Source: Actinomycetales bacterium (GTDB lineage Bacteria > Actinomycetota > Actinomycetes > Actinomycetales > JAHECE01). From it: 32,113 bases of DNA. The translations under genes and the position numbers were made by a program. Under the pieces are notes generated by a model that ran no database searches, was not told the origin of the DNA, and saw nothing but the letters and a program-made list of their open reading frames with translations. Positions 1 through 8,217 of the stretch are shown here, one piece after another; the stretch's first letter is position 1, and the number at the start of each line of letters is the position of its first letter. Location: contig JARKOU010000212.1 of the NCBI GenBank assembly GCA_029975645.1, positions 1-32,113 of the forward strand. The letters are read 5' to 3'.

Positions 1-43
1 ACAGCCTGTGGACGAACCGGGCGCCTCGGACCTCGACCTCCGC

Positions 44-2344
44 CTACCCGCGCGGAGTGCCCACGGCCACCGGGGTGCCGTCCTCCTCCGTCGCGGCAGG
101 CGCCGCCTCCATCGCGGTGTCGGCCGGGATCCGGCTGGTCCACGGCCACCAGCTCACCCGCCCGATGTCGTGCACCAGACCCGGAACCAGGAGCGAGCGG
201 ACCACGAACGTGTCGAGCAGCACGCCGAAGGCAACGATGAACGAGATCTGCGCGAGGAAGAGCAGCGGGATCACGGCCAGGGCGCCGAACGTCGCGGCGA
301 GCACGATCCCCGCGCTGGTGATCACGCCACCCGTGACCGCCAGGCCCCGCTGCACACCCTTGCGAGTGCCCAGGTGGAGGGCCTCCTCCCGGACCCGGGT
401 CATCAGGAAGATCGTGTAGTCGATACCGAGGGCCACGAGGAACACGAAGGCGTAGAGCACCACCGAGGGATCCGCACCGGGAAACCCGAACACCCAGTTG
501 AACATGATCGCGGCTACGCCCAGGCTCGCCCCGAAGGAGAGCAGGTTGGCCAGGAGGATGAGCACGGGAGCGACGACGGCGCGCAGCAGGAGCACCAGCA
601 CCACGAGGATGACGGCGAGCACGGCCGGGACGATGACCCGGAGGTCGGCGGCGCTCGTGGCCTGGAGGTCGAGCCGCTGAGCCGCGGCACCACCGACCAG
701 GGCATCCGGGCTCACGGCATGCACCGCCTCGCGCACTCCCTCGACCACCTCGACCGCGTCCTGCGTGTCCGACGCCGCCGCGGTGACCGCGTTCACGAGC
801 ACGCGGCCGTCCACCACCAGAGGCTCGGTCGACTCCGGGCTGGTGGTGACGGTGGACGCCGACGTGACGCCGTCCACGCCGCCGGCCGCCTGCTCCACGG
901 CCGCGGCGTCGGCTTCGGGGGCAACGATGACGATCGGCTGCACCTGACCGGCGTCGAAGTGGGCCTGGAGCACCTCCTCGCCGGCGGTGGACTCCACCTC
1001 GTTGAGGAAGACGTCGCCCTCGTTGGTGCCGGACGCCCGCAGCGTCGGCAGGAACGCGGTGAAGCCGAGCAACACCACCGCCGTGACGACCCAGACCACA
1101 CGGTCGCGACGCGCCACGAACGCTGCCAGGCGCTCCCACAGACCGGCCTTGGCGGGCGTGGCCTCGACCCCGGCGGGGAGCGGTCGCGGGATCTTGGGCC
1201 AGAACACGGCGCGCGAGCGCTTTCCGGCGATGAGCAGGAGCGCAGGCAAGAGCGTCAGGGCCGCGAGGTACGCGGAGGCGATCCCGATCGCCGCGACAGG
1301 ACCCAGGCTGGCGTTCGAGGAAAGGTCGGAGAGGAGCAGACACATCACACCGGCGATGACGGTTCCGGCGCTGGCGCTGATGGGCGCGATGGAGGCCCGC
1401 CAGGCGGCGCGCATCGCGTCGTAGACGGACTCGTATCGCGTGAGCTCCTCGCGGTAGCGGGCGACCAGGAGGAGGGCGTAGTCCGTGGCCGCGCCCACCA
1501 CGAGGATGAAGAGGATGCCCTGGCTCTGGCCGTTCAGATCGAGCACTCCGGCCTTCGCCAACTCGTACACCGCCAAGGAAGCGGCGGTGAGCCCGAACAG
1601 AGACGTGAAGATGACGGCGAACGGCAGGCTCGGCGAGCGGTAGACGAGGAACAGGATGACCAGGACCACCACGAGCGCGACCACGAGAAGGAGTCCGTCG
1701 ATCCCGCCGAAGGCCGTGACCAGGTCGGCGATCGCGCCGGCCGGTCCCGTGACCCACGCCTGGAGACCCGTCCCGTCGAAGGTCTCGGCGGCGCTCTCCC
1801 GGATGACGTCGACGACGACGTTGACCACCCGTTCCTCGTCGCTCGTGCTCTCGGTGGCCTTCGCCGAGTCCAGCGGAACGGGGATGAGGATGGCCTGGCC
1901 GTCCTCGGACGGAATGGCGATCACCGGCCCGGTCAGCAGGTCAGCGACCGTTCCACCCGTGCCCGGGACCTCGAGGTCGGGGATCTGTTGGCTGAACGCC
2001 TGGACCGTCCCGAACTGCTCGGGAGTCAGCGCGGTACCCGGCGGCTGCGCCTCCACCACCACGAGCGCTGGGAGGGTGGTCGAGTCCGTGAAATCGGCTG
2101 CGGCCAGGGCCGCTTGGGTGGACTCGGCGCTCTCGGGGAGGAAGGCAGAGGAATCGTTCTCCTGGACCTCCGAGAGCCGGCCCTGCGCCATCCCCCCCAG
2201 GGACCCGATGGCGAGCCATATGCCGAGGATGGCGAGGATGACGAGTCCGCGGACCACGCCGCGGCCTCGGCCGGTCCGAGAGGTGACGGCGACGTCATGA
2301 CCGCTGGTGTGCGGCGGGTTCTGGACCAAGGGACACACCTTCAT
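44..2344 (-). CDS. MMPL/RND-family membrane transporter (YdfJ-like)
   Basis: This 766-residue protein is a proton-driven RND-type exporter of the MMPL family, expected in the cytoplasmic membrane; the substrate (lipid or drug) cannot be told. It has the family's duplicated plan: one N-terminal helix (about 31-50), a large extracellular loop (about 52-210), a helix bundle (about 214-375), a second helix and loop (about 415-565) and a second bundle (about 568-725). Each bundle carries the Asp-Tyr pair expected for the proton relay: GAATDYALLL (D288/Y289) and ALGIDYTIFL (D642/Y643). Length fits the family (about 700-770). The frame stays open well upstream, but those codons would run through the marR gene, so I chose the ATG at 2344; no strong ribosome site precedes it, so the start is uncertain. 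It is divergent from marR, which suggests control by that regulator. Confidence 0.9.
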   Translation of the reverse strand: MKVCPLVQNPPHTSGHDVAVTSRTGRGRGVVRGLVILAILGIWLAIGSLGGMAQGRLSEVQENDSSAFLPESAESTQAALAAADFTDSTTLPALVVVEAQPPGTALTPEQFGTVQAFSQQIPDLEVPGTGGTVADLLTGPVIAIPSEDGQAILIPVPLDSAKATESTSDEERVVNVVVDVIRESAAETFDGTGLQAWVTGPAGAIADLVTAFGGIDGLLLVVALVVVLVILFLVYRSPSLPFAVIFTSLFGLTAASLAVYELAKAGVLDLNGQSQGILFILVVGAATDYALLLVARYREELTRYESVYDAMRAAWRASIAPISASAGTVIAGVMCLLLSDLSSNASLGPVAAIGIASAYLAALTLLPALLLIAGKRSRAVFWPKIPRPLPAGVEATPAKAGLWERLAAFVARRDRVVWVVTAVVLLGFTAFLPTLRASGTNEGDVFLNEVESTAGEEVLQAHFDAGQVQPIVIVAPEADAAAVEQAAGGVDGVTSASTVTTSPESTEPLVVDGRVLVNAVTAAASDTQDAVEVVEGVREAVHAVSPDALVGGAAAQRLDLQATSAADLRVIVPAVLAVILVVLVLLLRAVVAPVLILLANLLSFGASLGVAAIMFNWVFGFPGADPSVVLYAFVFLVALGIDYTIFLMTRVREEALHLGTRKGVQRGLAVTGGVITSAGIVLAATFGALAVIPLLFLAQISFIVAFGVLLDTFVVRSLLVPGLVHDIGRVSWWPWTSRIPADTAMEAAPAATEEDGTPVAVGTPRG

Positions 2345-2366
2345 GTATGAGTGAGGTGGCAGACAG

Positions 2367-2386
2367 ATTCTCAGCAGGCTGAGGAT
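2367..2386. promoter_or_regulatory. Palindrome between exporter and marR, candidate MarR operator
   Basis: The 14-bp perfect inverted repeat CTCAGC-AG-GCTGAG (2370-2383) extends to a 20-bp near-palindrome with one mismatched pair. It lies 22 bp before the exporter start and 9 bp before the marR start, so one bound dimer could block both divergent genes. MarR proteins usually bind 16-20 bp palindromes in such places. The palindrome is seen directly; its function is inferred. Confidence 0.5.
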
Positions 2387-2395
2387 ACGGAGTAT

Positions 2396-2905
2396 ATGAC
2401 ATCCGGTCAGAACGAGGACAGTGCGGACGAGGTCGCCCGGTGGACTACCGGCCGCCTCCTCTCGACCGCTGCGCGCCGGGTCGAGCGAGCGTGGGACGCC
2501 CACCTCGACACCTGGCGGCTCAACCACGCGAGTTTTCCCGTGCTCTACCTGCTCTCGCGCGCGGACCACTCCCAACGGGAACTCGCCGACGCCGTCCGGG
2601 TCACCGAGCAGACTATGAGCCGGATGCTCGCCCGCCTGGAGCGCGACGGCTACGTACGCCGCTCCCCCTGCGGCGACGACCGCCGACGTCACGTCGTGAC
2701 CCTGCTCCCCGCGGGCGCCGAGGCCCTCGCCGCCGCGTACGACCCCACGCTCGCCGAGGACCTGGCCGTCACGGGCCTGACCGATTCCCAGGTCGCCTGC
2801 CTGCGTGCGGCGCTGGTGTCTCTGCTCTCCCACTTGCCCGACGCCGAGGAGGCAGCGGGGCCGGTGCCGACGGCGGGACGAGGTCCGAGCCGGGGCGCTG
2901 CCTGA
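2396..2905 (+). CDS. MarR-family transcriptional regulator
   Basis: This 169-residue winged-helix regulator belongs to the MarR family, whose dimers bind palindromic operators and usually release them on binding a small ligand. The helix-turn-helix region is [29 protein letters not shown] without a break (about residues 58-86), followed by the basic wing with the typical D-D-R-R-R pattern (about 91-96). The flanking helices at both ends form the dimer interface in this family. I chose the ATG at 2396 over the in-frame GTG at 2351 because the earlier start would add an unconserved tail and overlap the palindrome; a GAGG at 2381-2384 precedes it. The divergent MMPL exporter is the obvious target. 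The Ala/Gly/Pro-rich last 20 residues look non-essential. Confidence 0.88.
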   Translation: MTSGQNEDSADEVARWTTGRLLSTAARRVERAWDAHLDTWRLNHASFPVLYLLSRADHSQRELADAVRVTEQTMSRMLARLERDGYVRRSPCGDDRRRHVVTLLPAGAEALAAAYDPTLAEDLAVTGLTDSQVACLRAALVSLLSHLPDAEEAAGPVPTAGRGPSRGAA

Positions 2906-2907
2906 CC

Positions 2908-2913
2908 TACAGT
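2908..2913 (+). promoter_or_regulatory. Candidate -10 box for leaderless lipB transcript
   Basis: TACAGT ends 6 nt before the GTG of lipB, which would place the transcript start at or next to the start codon. The same geometry appears before the DUF4191 gene, nadE and map. No clear -35 hexamer is visible, which is common in actinobacteria. Confidence 0.4.
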
Positions 2914-2919
2914 GGCCCG

Positions 2920-3591
2920 GTGCGTTTCGACACGGTGGACCTCGGGACAGGGCTGGTCGACTACCAGTGGGCCTGGGACCTGCAACGAACGATCCATGCC
3001 CAGGTAGCGGCGGGTGAACGCGAGGACACCGTGCTCTTGCTCGAGCACGCGGACGTGTACACGGCCGGACGGCGCACGGCGACGTGGGACCGGCCCGAGG
3101 ACTCCACGCCGGTCATCGACGTCGACCGCGGCGGCAAGATCACCTGGCACGGCCCCGGACAACTCGTCGGCTACCCGATCGTGCGCCTCGCCGAGCCGGT
3201 CGACGTCGTCGCCTACGTGCGGGCCCTCGAGGGCGCGATCATCGAGGTGTGCGCAGACTTCGGCGTGGTCACGGACCGCGTCGAGGGCCGCAGCGGGGTC
3301 TGGGTGCGCGCCGACGAGCGCGGGCGCGACCGGAAGGTCGCCGCCATCGGGGTCCGAGTAGCGCGCGGGGTGACCATGCACGGGATCGCCATCAATGCCT
3401 GCCCTGACCTGCGCGCCTTCGAGAAGATCGTGCCGTGCGGCATCCGGGACGCCGACGTCACGTCGTTGACCGCCGAAACCGGACGGACCATCACCCCGCT
3501 CGACCTGGTCGAGGGTCTGCGCCCGCGCATCGAGGCGCACCTCGCCCCTCTGCGTGCGGCGCTGCGGTCCCCCGCCCCCGCACGCTCGTGA
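2920..3591 (+). CDS. lipB: Octanoyl-[ACP]:protein N-octanoyltransferase LipB
   Basis: LipB moves an octanoyl group from acyl-carrier protein to lipoyl domains of 2-oxoacid dehydrogenases and the glycine cleavage H protein, the first step of lipoate assembly in the cytoplasm. The 223-residue product has the family signature [17 protein letters not shown] (70-86), the catalytic lysine in DRKVAAIGV (K139) and the acyl-thioester cysteine in IVPCGI (C173). The GTG at 2920 gives the usual MRFDTVDLG-type N-terminus; longer in-frame starts would overlap marR. lipA follows 58 bp later and completes the pathway. A lipoate-dependent pyruvate dehydrogenase component (aceE) lies at the other end of the window. 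Confidence 0.96.
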   Translation: MRFDTVDLGTGLVDYQWAWDLQRTIHAQVAAGEREDTVLLLEHADVYTAGRRTATWDRPEDSTPVIDVDRGGKITWHGPGQLVGYPIVRLAEPVDVVAYVRALEGAIIEVCADFGVVTDRVEGRSGVWVRADERGRDRKVAAIGVRVARGVTMHGIAINACPDLRAFEKIVPCGIRDADVTSLTAETGRTITPLDLVEGLRPRIEAHLAPLRAALRSPAPARS

Positions 3592-3649
3592 CCCTGGCCG
3601 CGCCCGCCGTAGAGTGGGGCGTCACTGCCGACACCCCAGGAGGACCCGC

Positions 3650-4648
3650 GTGACCATCGCGCCGGAGGGCCGCCGGATGCTCCGCATCGAGGCCCGCAAC
3701 GCCCAGGTCCCCATCGAGAAGAAGCCCGAGTGGATCAAGACCCGGGCCACGATGGGGCCGGAGTACAGCGAGCTCCGATCGCTGGTGCGCACGGGCGGCC
3801 TCCACACCGTGTGCGAGGAAGCGGGCTGCCCCAACATCTTCGAGTGCTGGGAGGACCGCGAGGCCACCTTCCTCATCGGCGGAGACCAGTGCACCCGTCG
3901 GTGCGACTTCTGCCAGATCGACACGGGCAAGCCCGCCGCCTTCGATGCGGACGAGCCGCGCCGTGTCGCCGAGTCCGTCACCGCCATGGGCCTGCGCTAC
4001 GCCACGGTGACCGGGGTGGCCCGGGACGACCTGGCCGACGGCGGCGCCTGGCTCTACGCCGAGACGGTCCGGCAGATCCACGGCCGCAACCCGGGCACCG
4101 GCGTCGAACTCCTCATCCCCGACTTCAACGCCGAGCCCGGCCTCCTCGCCGAGGTGTTCTCCTCCCGGCCCGAGGTGCTCGCCCACAACCTGGAGACCGT
4201 GCCGCGGGTGTTCAAGAGCATCCGGCCAGGGTTCCGGTACGACCGCTCACTCTCCGTGCTCACCGCCGCGCGCGAGGCGGGGCTCGTGACCAAGTCGAAC
4301 ATCATCCTCGGCATGGGCGAGACCACGCACGAGGCCCTCGAGACCATGCAGGATCTCGCCGACGCCGGCTGCGACCTGCTCACGATCACGCAGTACCTCC
4401 GCCCGTCGGTACGCCACCACCCGGTGGACCGCTGGGTACACCCCCGCGAGTTCCTGGACCTCTCGGACGCCGCGGAGGAGATGGGCTTCCTCGGCGTCAT
4501 GGCCGGCCCGTTGGTGCGGTCGTCCTACCGCGCCGGTCGCCTCTGGGGCCAGGCCATGGCGCGGCGCGGCCTGCCCGTCCCGCCCGCGCTCGCGCACCTG
4601 ACGGAGCCGACGACGGCGCGCCAGGAGGCAGCGGCGCTGCTGGCCTGA
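3650..4648 (+). CDS. lipA: Lipoyl synthase LipA (radical SAM)
   Basis: LipA inserts two sulfur atoms into protein-bound octanoyl chains, using S-adenosylmethionine radicals and sacrificing an auxiliary iron-sulfur cluster. The 332-residue protein shows both cluster motifs: the auxiliary C55-x4-C60-x5-C66 ([12 protein letters not shown]) and the radical-SAM C81-x3-C85-x2-C88 (CTRRCDFC). The C-terminal RSSYRAG stretch holds the serine that ligates the auxiliary cluster in this family. The GTG at 3650 is chosen because AGGAGGA (3638-3644) stands 5 nt before it and the length fits. It lies directly downstream of lipB on the same strand and is probably co-expressed, although a TAGAGT (3610-3615) in the gap could be its own -10 element. 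Confidence 0.97.
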   Translation: MTIAPEGRRMLRIEARNAQVPIEKKPEWIKTRATMGPEYSELRSLVRTGGLHTVCEEAGCPNIFECWEDREATFLIGGDQCTRRCDFCQIDTGKPAAFDADEPRRVAESVTAMGLRYATVTGVARDDLADGGAWLYAETVRQIHGRNPGTGVELLIPDFNAEPGLLAEVFSSRPEVLAHNLETVPRVFKSIRPGFRYDRSLSVLTAAREAGLVTKSNIILGMGETTHEALETMQDLADAGCDLLTITQYLRPSVRHHPVDRWVHPREFLDLSDAAEEMGFLGVMAGPLVRSSYRAGRLWGQAMARRGLPVPPALAHLTEPTTARQEAAALLA

Positions 4649-4699
4649 TCGGGCTCGCGGTAGCAGGACGAGACCCGCGGACAGCCGATCTCCGGCCGG

Positions 4700-4705
4700 T
4701 ATCGT
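4700..4705 (+). promoter_or_regulatory. Candidate -10 box for the DUF4191 gene
   Basis: TATCGT stands 7 nt before the ATG at 4713, the spacing of a leaderless actinobacterial promoter. No ribosome binding site is seen between box and start, which supports leaderless translation. No -35 element is recognised. Confidence 0.4.
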
Positions 4706-4712
4706 TGGCCAA

Positions 4713-5456
4713 ATGGCCGCGAAGAAGTCCACCCCGCCCGCCGGGGCCACGTCCAAGGACGCGACACCCAAGGCACCCAAGGAGAAGAAGTCCCGCTGGT
4801 ACCACCAGTTGTGGGCCGTCTTCCAGATGACCCGGCGCCACGACCCACCGGCGCAGTGGTGGATGCTCGGCACGTTCCTGGCCGTCATCGCGGGGACCGC
4901 GCTGTTCGCGACGCTCACGGGCTTCTGGTTCCTCGCGCTGTTCGTGGGCCTGCCGACCGCTGTCCTGGTGCCGCTGATCATCCTGGGCCGGCGGGCCGAG
5001 CGCGCGGCCTACAAGCAGATCGACGGGCAGCCCGGCGCGTCGGTCGCCGCCCTCGGGTCGATCCGGCGCGGCTGGACGGTGGAGAAGGAGCCGGTCGCGG
5101 TAGACCCGCGCACGCAGGACCTGGTGTTCCGCGCCGTCGGCAAGGCCGGTGTGGTGCTGGTCTCCGAGGGGCCGGCTGCCCGCGTCGGCAAGTTGCTGGA
5201 GTCGGAGAAGCGGCGCGTCGCCCGAGTCCTGCCGAACGTGCCGATCCACCTCATCCAGTACGGCAACGAGGAGGGCCAGGTCCCGATCAGCCGACTGGTC
5301 CGCACGGTGCAGAAACTCAAGGGCAAGCTCACGGCCGCCGAGACCGCCGAGATCGCCAAGCGGCTCAAGGCCCTGGGCGCGATGCGGCTGCCCGTGCCGA
5401 AGGGGATCGACCCGATGCGCGCCCGGCCCGACCGCCGAGGGATGCGCGGACGCTGA
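4713..5456 (+). CDS. DUF4191 membrane protein
   Basis: This 247-residue protein matches the actinobacterial DUF4191 family, which typically sits directly after lipA, as here (64 bp downstream). Its function is unknown. A lysine-rich N-terminal tail (1-28) is followed by the conserved RWYHQLWAVFQMTRRHDP segment (28-45), two adjacent membrane helices (about 49-67 and 71-92) and a long soluble domain (about 95-247) that ends in a basic tail. The soluble part contains the family-typical stretches SIRRGWTVEKEPVAVDPRTQ and RVLPNVPIHLIQYG. The short helix hairpin implies that both termini face the cytoplasm. Family assignment is from recognition of these segments; a link to lipoylation is only suggested by neighbourhood. 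Confidence 0.88.
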   Translation: MAAKKSTPPAGATSKDATPKAPKEKKSRWYHQLWAVFQMTRRHDPPAQWWMLGTFLAVIAGTALFATLTGFWFLALFVGLPTAVLVPLIILGRRAERAAYKQIDGQPGASVAALGSIRRGWTVEKEPVAVDPRTQDLVFRAVGKAGVVLVSEGPAARVGKLLESEKRRVARVLPNVPIHLIQYGNEEGQVPISRLVRTVQKLKGKLTAAETAEIAKRLKALGAMRLPVPKGIDPMRARPDRRGMRGR

Positions 5457-5481
5457 CGCCGCGCCGGGTGACGCCTCCGGA

Positions 5482-5865
5482 TCAGGGGAGGCGAATCACC
5501 GAGGTGCCCGCCCACCGGTCGTGGAGGCCGCGGCCGTCCGGCCCCCACACCACGGCCGGAATCACGAGGCAGATGCCGAGGGTGCGCACTGCCGCCCGTC
5601 CCGGACCGGGCGCGCCTCCGTCGAAGCGCCGGACGCCCAGGCCGAAGACGCGGTGCCCGATCGTCGCGCCCAGCGTGCCGACCAGGAGGATCGTCATGAC
5701 GCCGAAGACGGCGAGCGTGGCCATCGAATCGAAGCCGAAGAAGCCGGCGCTGATGGCGGAGGCGAGGGCCCAGTCGATCGCGAGGGCGCCGATGCGCCGG
5801 CCGAGGCTCGCGGGTTCGAGGGCGAGCGCACCGGGGCGCGGTCCGGGTTGGGTCACGTCGGACAC
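5482..5865 (-). CDS. RDD-family membrane protein
   Basis: This is a 127-residue membrane protein of the RDD family, named for conserved Arg and Asp residues; members have been linked to ion exchange or have no known role. It shows the N-terminal LGRRIGALAIDWALA segment (21-35, with R23/R24 and D31), two further hydrophobic helices (about 47-66 and 94-107) and the C-terminal LHDRWAGT motif (114-121). The start is a GTG at 5865 without a clear ribosome site. It is convergent with the DUF4191 gene (25 bp apart) and divergent from glnA1, so the GlnR-type box upstream could affect it too. RDD genes between lipA and glnA are common in actinobacteria as I recall. Confidence 0.88.
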   Translation of the reverse strand: MSDVTQPGPRPGALALEPASLGRRIGALAIDWALASAISAGFFGFDSMATLAVFGVMTILLVGTLGATIGHRVFGLGVRRFDGGAPGPGRAAVRTLGICLVIPAVVWGPDGRGLHDRWAGTSVIRLP

Positions 5866-5923
5866 GGTACGGCTGCCGCACGAGTCGCGGCGAACCGGGC
5901 GTCCGGCGCGGGGGCGAGGCCGC

Positions 5924-5961
5924 GTAACACTCCCGACACACTAGAGTCACGCCGGGGAAAC
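5924..5961 (+). promoter_or_regulatory. GlnR-type nitrogen-control box upstream of glnA1
   Basis: Four 5-bp half-sites are separated by exactly 6 bp each: GTAAC (5924-5928), GACAC (5935-5939), GTCAC (5946-5950) and GAAAC (5957-5961). This reproduces the alternating GTnAC / GaAAC pattern described for the OmpR-type regulator GlnR in actinobacteria, with one mismatch in the second half-site. It lies about 60 bp before the glnA1 start and just upstream of a possible -10 box, fitting transcriptional control of glutamine synthetase by nitrogen supply. The pattern is seen directly; binding is inferred. Confidence 0.75.
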
Positions 5962-5971
5962 GGTGCGGCCA

Positions 5972-5977
5972 TACCGT
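5972..5977 (+). promoter_or_regulatory. Candidate -10 box of glnA1
   Basis: TACCGT lies 10 nt after the last GlnR half-site and would give a transcript start near 5984 and a leader of roughly 37 nt with a ribosome site. The GlnR box would then cover the -35 area, as expected of an activator. TAGAGT (5942-5947), inside the box, is an alternative -10 that would make the box repressive. Confidence 0.3.
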
Positions 5978-6020
5978 CTTCCCTAGCCCTCACGGGTCTC
6001 CCCTACCTAGGAGCTGACGG

Positions 6021-7445
6021 ATGTTCAAAGACGCAGATGAGGTTCTCGCCTTCATCTCCGAGCAGGACGTGAAGTTCATCGACGTCCGGTTCTGTGACCT
6101 TCCCGGCGTGATGCAGCACTTCAACGTGCCCGCGAAGTCGGTGGGTTACGACTTCTTCACCGACGGCCAGATGTTCGACGGGTCCTCGATCCGCGGGTTC
6201 CAGGCCATCCACGAGTCGGACATGAAGCTGATCCCCGACCTCGACTCGGCCTACGTGGACCCCTTCCGGGCCGAGAAGACCCTGAACGTCAACTTCCACA
6301 TCGTCGACCCCTACACCGACGAGCCCTACAGCCGCGACCCGCGCCAGGTGGCCGCCAAGGCCGAGGCGTACCTGAAGTCGACGGGCATCGCGGACACCGC
6401 CTTCTTCGCCCCCGAGGCCGAGTTCTACATCTTCGACGACGTCCGGTTCGAGACGAAGCAGAACGCCGGCTACTACTACCTCGACTCCATCGAGGCCGCG
6501 TGGAACACCGGTCGCGAGGAGGAGGGCGGCAACCTCGGCCACAAGACGCCCTACAAGGGCGGCTACTTCCCGGTTCCCCCGGTGGACCAGTTCGCCGACC
6601 TCCGGGACCAGATCTGCATCCTCCTCGACGAACTCGGCCTCGACGTCGAGCGCTCGCACCACGAGGTGGGCACCGCCGGTCAGGCCGAGATCAACTACCG
6701 CTTCGACACCCTGGGCAAGTCGGGTGACAAGGTCCAGCTGTTCAAGTACGTCGTGAAGAACGTCGTCCACGCGAACGGCAAGACCGCCACCTTCATGCCG
6801 AAGCCCTTGTTCGGCGACAACGGCTCGGGCATGCACGTGCACCAGTCGCTGTGGAAGGACGGCAAGCCGCTGTTCTTCGACGAGAAGGGCTACGGCGGCC
6901 TCTCCGACCTCGCTCGCTGGTACATCGGTGGCCTGCTCAAGCACGCGCCGTCGCTCCTGGCCTTCACGAACCCGACCGTCAACTCGTACCACCGGCTCGT
7001 GCCCGGCTTCGAGGCTCCGGTCAACCTGGTGTACTCGGCCCGCAACCGCTCCGCGTGCATCCGGATCCCGGTCACCGGCTCCAACCCGAAGGCGAAGCGG
7101 ATCGAGTTCCGCGTGCCCGACCCCTCGAGCAACCCGTACCTCGCCTTCTCCGCGATGCTCATGGCCGGCCTGGACGGCATCCAGAACCGGATCGAGCCGC
7201 CGGAGCCGGTGGACAAGGACCTCTACGAGCTGCCCCCGGAGGAGCACGCCCTCATCCAGCAGGTGCCGGGCTCGCTCTCCGAGGTCCTCGACAACCTCGA
7301 GGCCGACCACGACTACCTCACGGCGGGCAACGTCTTCACGCCCGACCTGATCTCGACGTGGATCGACTACAAGCGCAGCCACGAGGTGGACCCGATCCGC
7401 CTGCGGCCGCACCCCCACGAGTTCGAGCTCTACTACGACGTCTGA
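6021..7445 (+). CDS. glnA: Glutamine synthetase, type I (GlnA1)
   Basis: This is the main glutamine synthetase: ATP-dependent condensation of glutamate and ammonia, a cytoplasmic dodecamer. The 474-residue length and the segments FDGSSIRGF (53-61), [11 protein letters not shown] and [12 protein letters not shown] are those of GSI-beta enzymes. The adenylylation tyrosine is present in [11 protein letters not shown] (Y402), so it should be switched off by the GlnE encoded nearby. AGGAG (6010-6014) precedes the ATG by 6 nt. Transcription probably depends on the GlnR-type box at 5924-5961, and a strong hairpin follows the stop codon, so it is likely monocistronic. It differs clearly from the shorter GlnA2-type enzyme at 11305-12642. 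Confidence 0.97.
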   Translation: MFKDADEVLAFISEQDVKFIDVRFCDLPGVMQHFNVPAKSVGYDFFTDGQMFDGSSIRGFQAIHESDMKLIPDLDSAYVDPFRAEKTLNVNFHIVDPYTDEPYSRDPRQVAAKAEAYLKSTGIADTAFFAPEAEFYIFDDVRFETKQNAGYYYLDSIEAAWNTGREEEGGNLGHKTPYKGGYFPVPPVDQFADLRDQICILLDELGLDVERSHHEVGTAGQAEINYRFDTLGKSGDKVQLFKYVVKNVVHANGKTATFMPKPLFGDNGSGMHVHQSLWKDGKPLFFDEKGYGGLSDLARWYIGGLLKHAPSLLAFTNPTVNSYHRLVPGFEAPVNLVYSARNRSACIRIPVTGSNPKAKRIEFRVPDPSSNPYLAFSAMLMAGLDGIQNRIEPPEPVDKDLYELPPEEHALIQQVPGSLSEVLDNLEADHDYLTAGNVFTPDLISTWIDYKRSHEVDPIRLRPHPHEFELYYDV

Positions 7446-7475
7446 GCCCCAGCGCTCCGACCGCTCGACACACGC

Positions 7476-7506
7476 GACGCCCGGTCCCCCCAAGGGGCCG
7501 GGCGTC
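7476..7506 (+). terminator. Hairpin terminator after glnA1
   Basis: GACGCCCGG (7476-7484) pairs perfectly with CCGGGCGTC (7498-7506), and an inner CCCC/GGGG tightens the stem. It begins 30 nt after the glnA1 stop. The tail has few T residues, as in many high-GC terminators. Confidence 0.7.
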
Positions 7507-7668
7507 GTCGTCTCGGCCCTGGTCCCTCCACTGGTCCCTTCCCTTGGCCCGGCCGGCGGGTGTAGAAGCGAGGAAGCGGCGCACAGGTCCGGCGTCGCTC
7601 CCACCGACGACGGCGCCCCCTCCCCCGTCGTCTCGGGTGCGACCGGGAGGGAACGCAGGAGTCGTGCG

Positions 7669-8145
7669 ATGAAGGCATCGGTCGGGGACCGGATCGTCGT
7701 GGCCTCCACGGTGGTGGACCAACCACTGCGCGACGGCGAGGTGGTCGAGGTGCGCCATCCGGACGGTTCCCCGCCCTACCTGGTGCAGTGGTCGGACACC
7801 GGCGAGCGGACGCTCGTCTTCCCCGGCCCGGACGCGCGGATCGAGCACCCGGGCGGAGCGCACCCGGTGGCACCGGCGAAGGTTGTCAAGACCTGGACGG
7901 TCTCGGTGACGATCACCGAGCAGGGTGACACGACGACGGCGACCGCCGTCCTGAGCGTGGACGCGCCGCAACCCCTCGACGGCGCGGGCCTGGCCCGGCG
8001 CAACCCGGGGGACCCGGCCTTGCCGGTCATCGGCGACGAGGTAGCGGTCTCGCGCGCGCTCCGTCACCTCGCCGATCACCTGATCGACGCCGCGCGCACC
8101 GATATCGGCGCCTCGACCGGCACTCCGTCGCACCTGTACGACTGA
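7669..8145 (+). CDS. DUF1918-DUF1876 two-domain protein
   Basis: The 158-residue product joins two small actinobacterial domains of unknown function. Residues 1-60 match DUF1918 (MKASVGDRIVVAS start, RDGEVVEVRHPDGSPPYLVQW, then LVFPGPDA), an SH3-like fold in known structures as I recall. Residues about 73-148 match DUF1876 (KTWTVSVTITEQGDTTTATAVL, LARRNPGDPALPVIGDEVAVSRALRHLADHL with a break added here for reading), a double-stranded-RNA-binding-like fold. No signal peptide or membrane segment is seen, so it should be cytoplasmic. The start ATG has AGGAG 7 nt upstream (7657-7661). It stands alone between glnA1 and the convergent glnE. The domains more often occur as separate proteins; the fusion suggests they act together, perhaps in stress physiology, but this is inference. 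Confidence 0.85.
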   Translation: MKASVGDRIVVASTVVDQPLRDGEVVEVRHPDGSPPYLVQWSDTGERTLVFPGPDARIEHPGGAHPVAPAKVVKTWTVSVTITEQGDTTTATAVLSVDAPQPLDGAGLARRNPGDPALPVIGDEVAVSRALRHLADHLIDAARTDIGASTGTPSHLYD

Positions 8146-8157
8146 CTGTCGCCGCCG

Positions 8158-8217
8158 GGCACGTGGCCCGAGGGTCAGGCACCTGGCCCAGGGGTCCGGT
8201 ATCCGGCCGATGGGTCA
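8158..8217. repeat. Three degenerate 20-bp tandem repeats
   Basis: Three exact-length 20-bp units lie head to tail: 8158-8177, 8178-8197 and 8198-8217. Units 1 and 2 share 16 of 20 bases; unit 3 keeps the GG....CCGGCC....GGGTC core. The third unit contains the stop codon of glnE, and the array fills the convergent gap after the DUF1918 gene. Part of unit 1 can also fold as CGGGC/GCCCG on the minus strand, so the array may double as a glnE terminator. Confidence 0.6.

Noticed and set aside
8-2350. 780-residue plus-strand ORF
   Set aside because: It is the mirror of the MMPL transporter; its translation is Arg/His/Gly/Asp-rich without domains, typical of antisense frames in high-GC DNA.
6003-7709. 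568-residue minus-strand ORF opposite glnA1
   Set aside because: Mirror frame of glnA1; the Val/Asp/Leu-rich pattern comes from codon structure.
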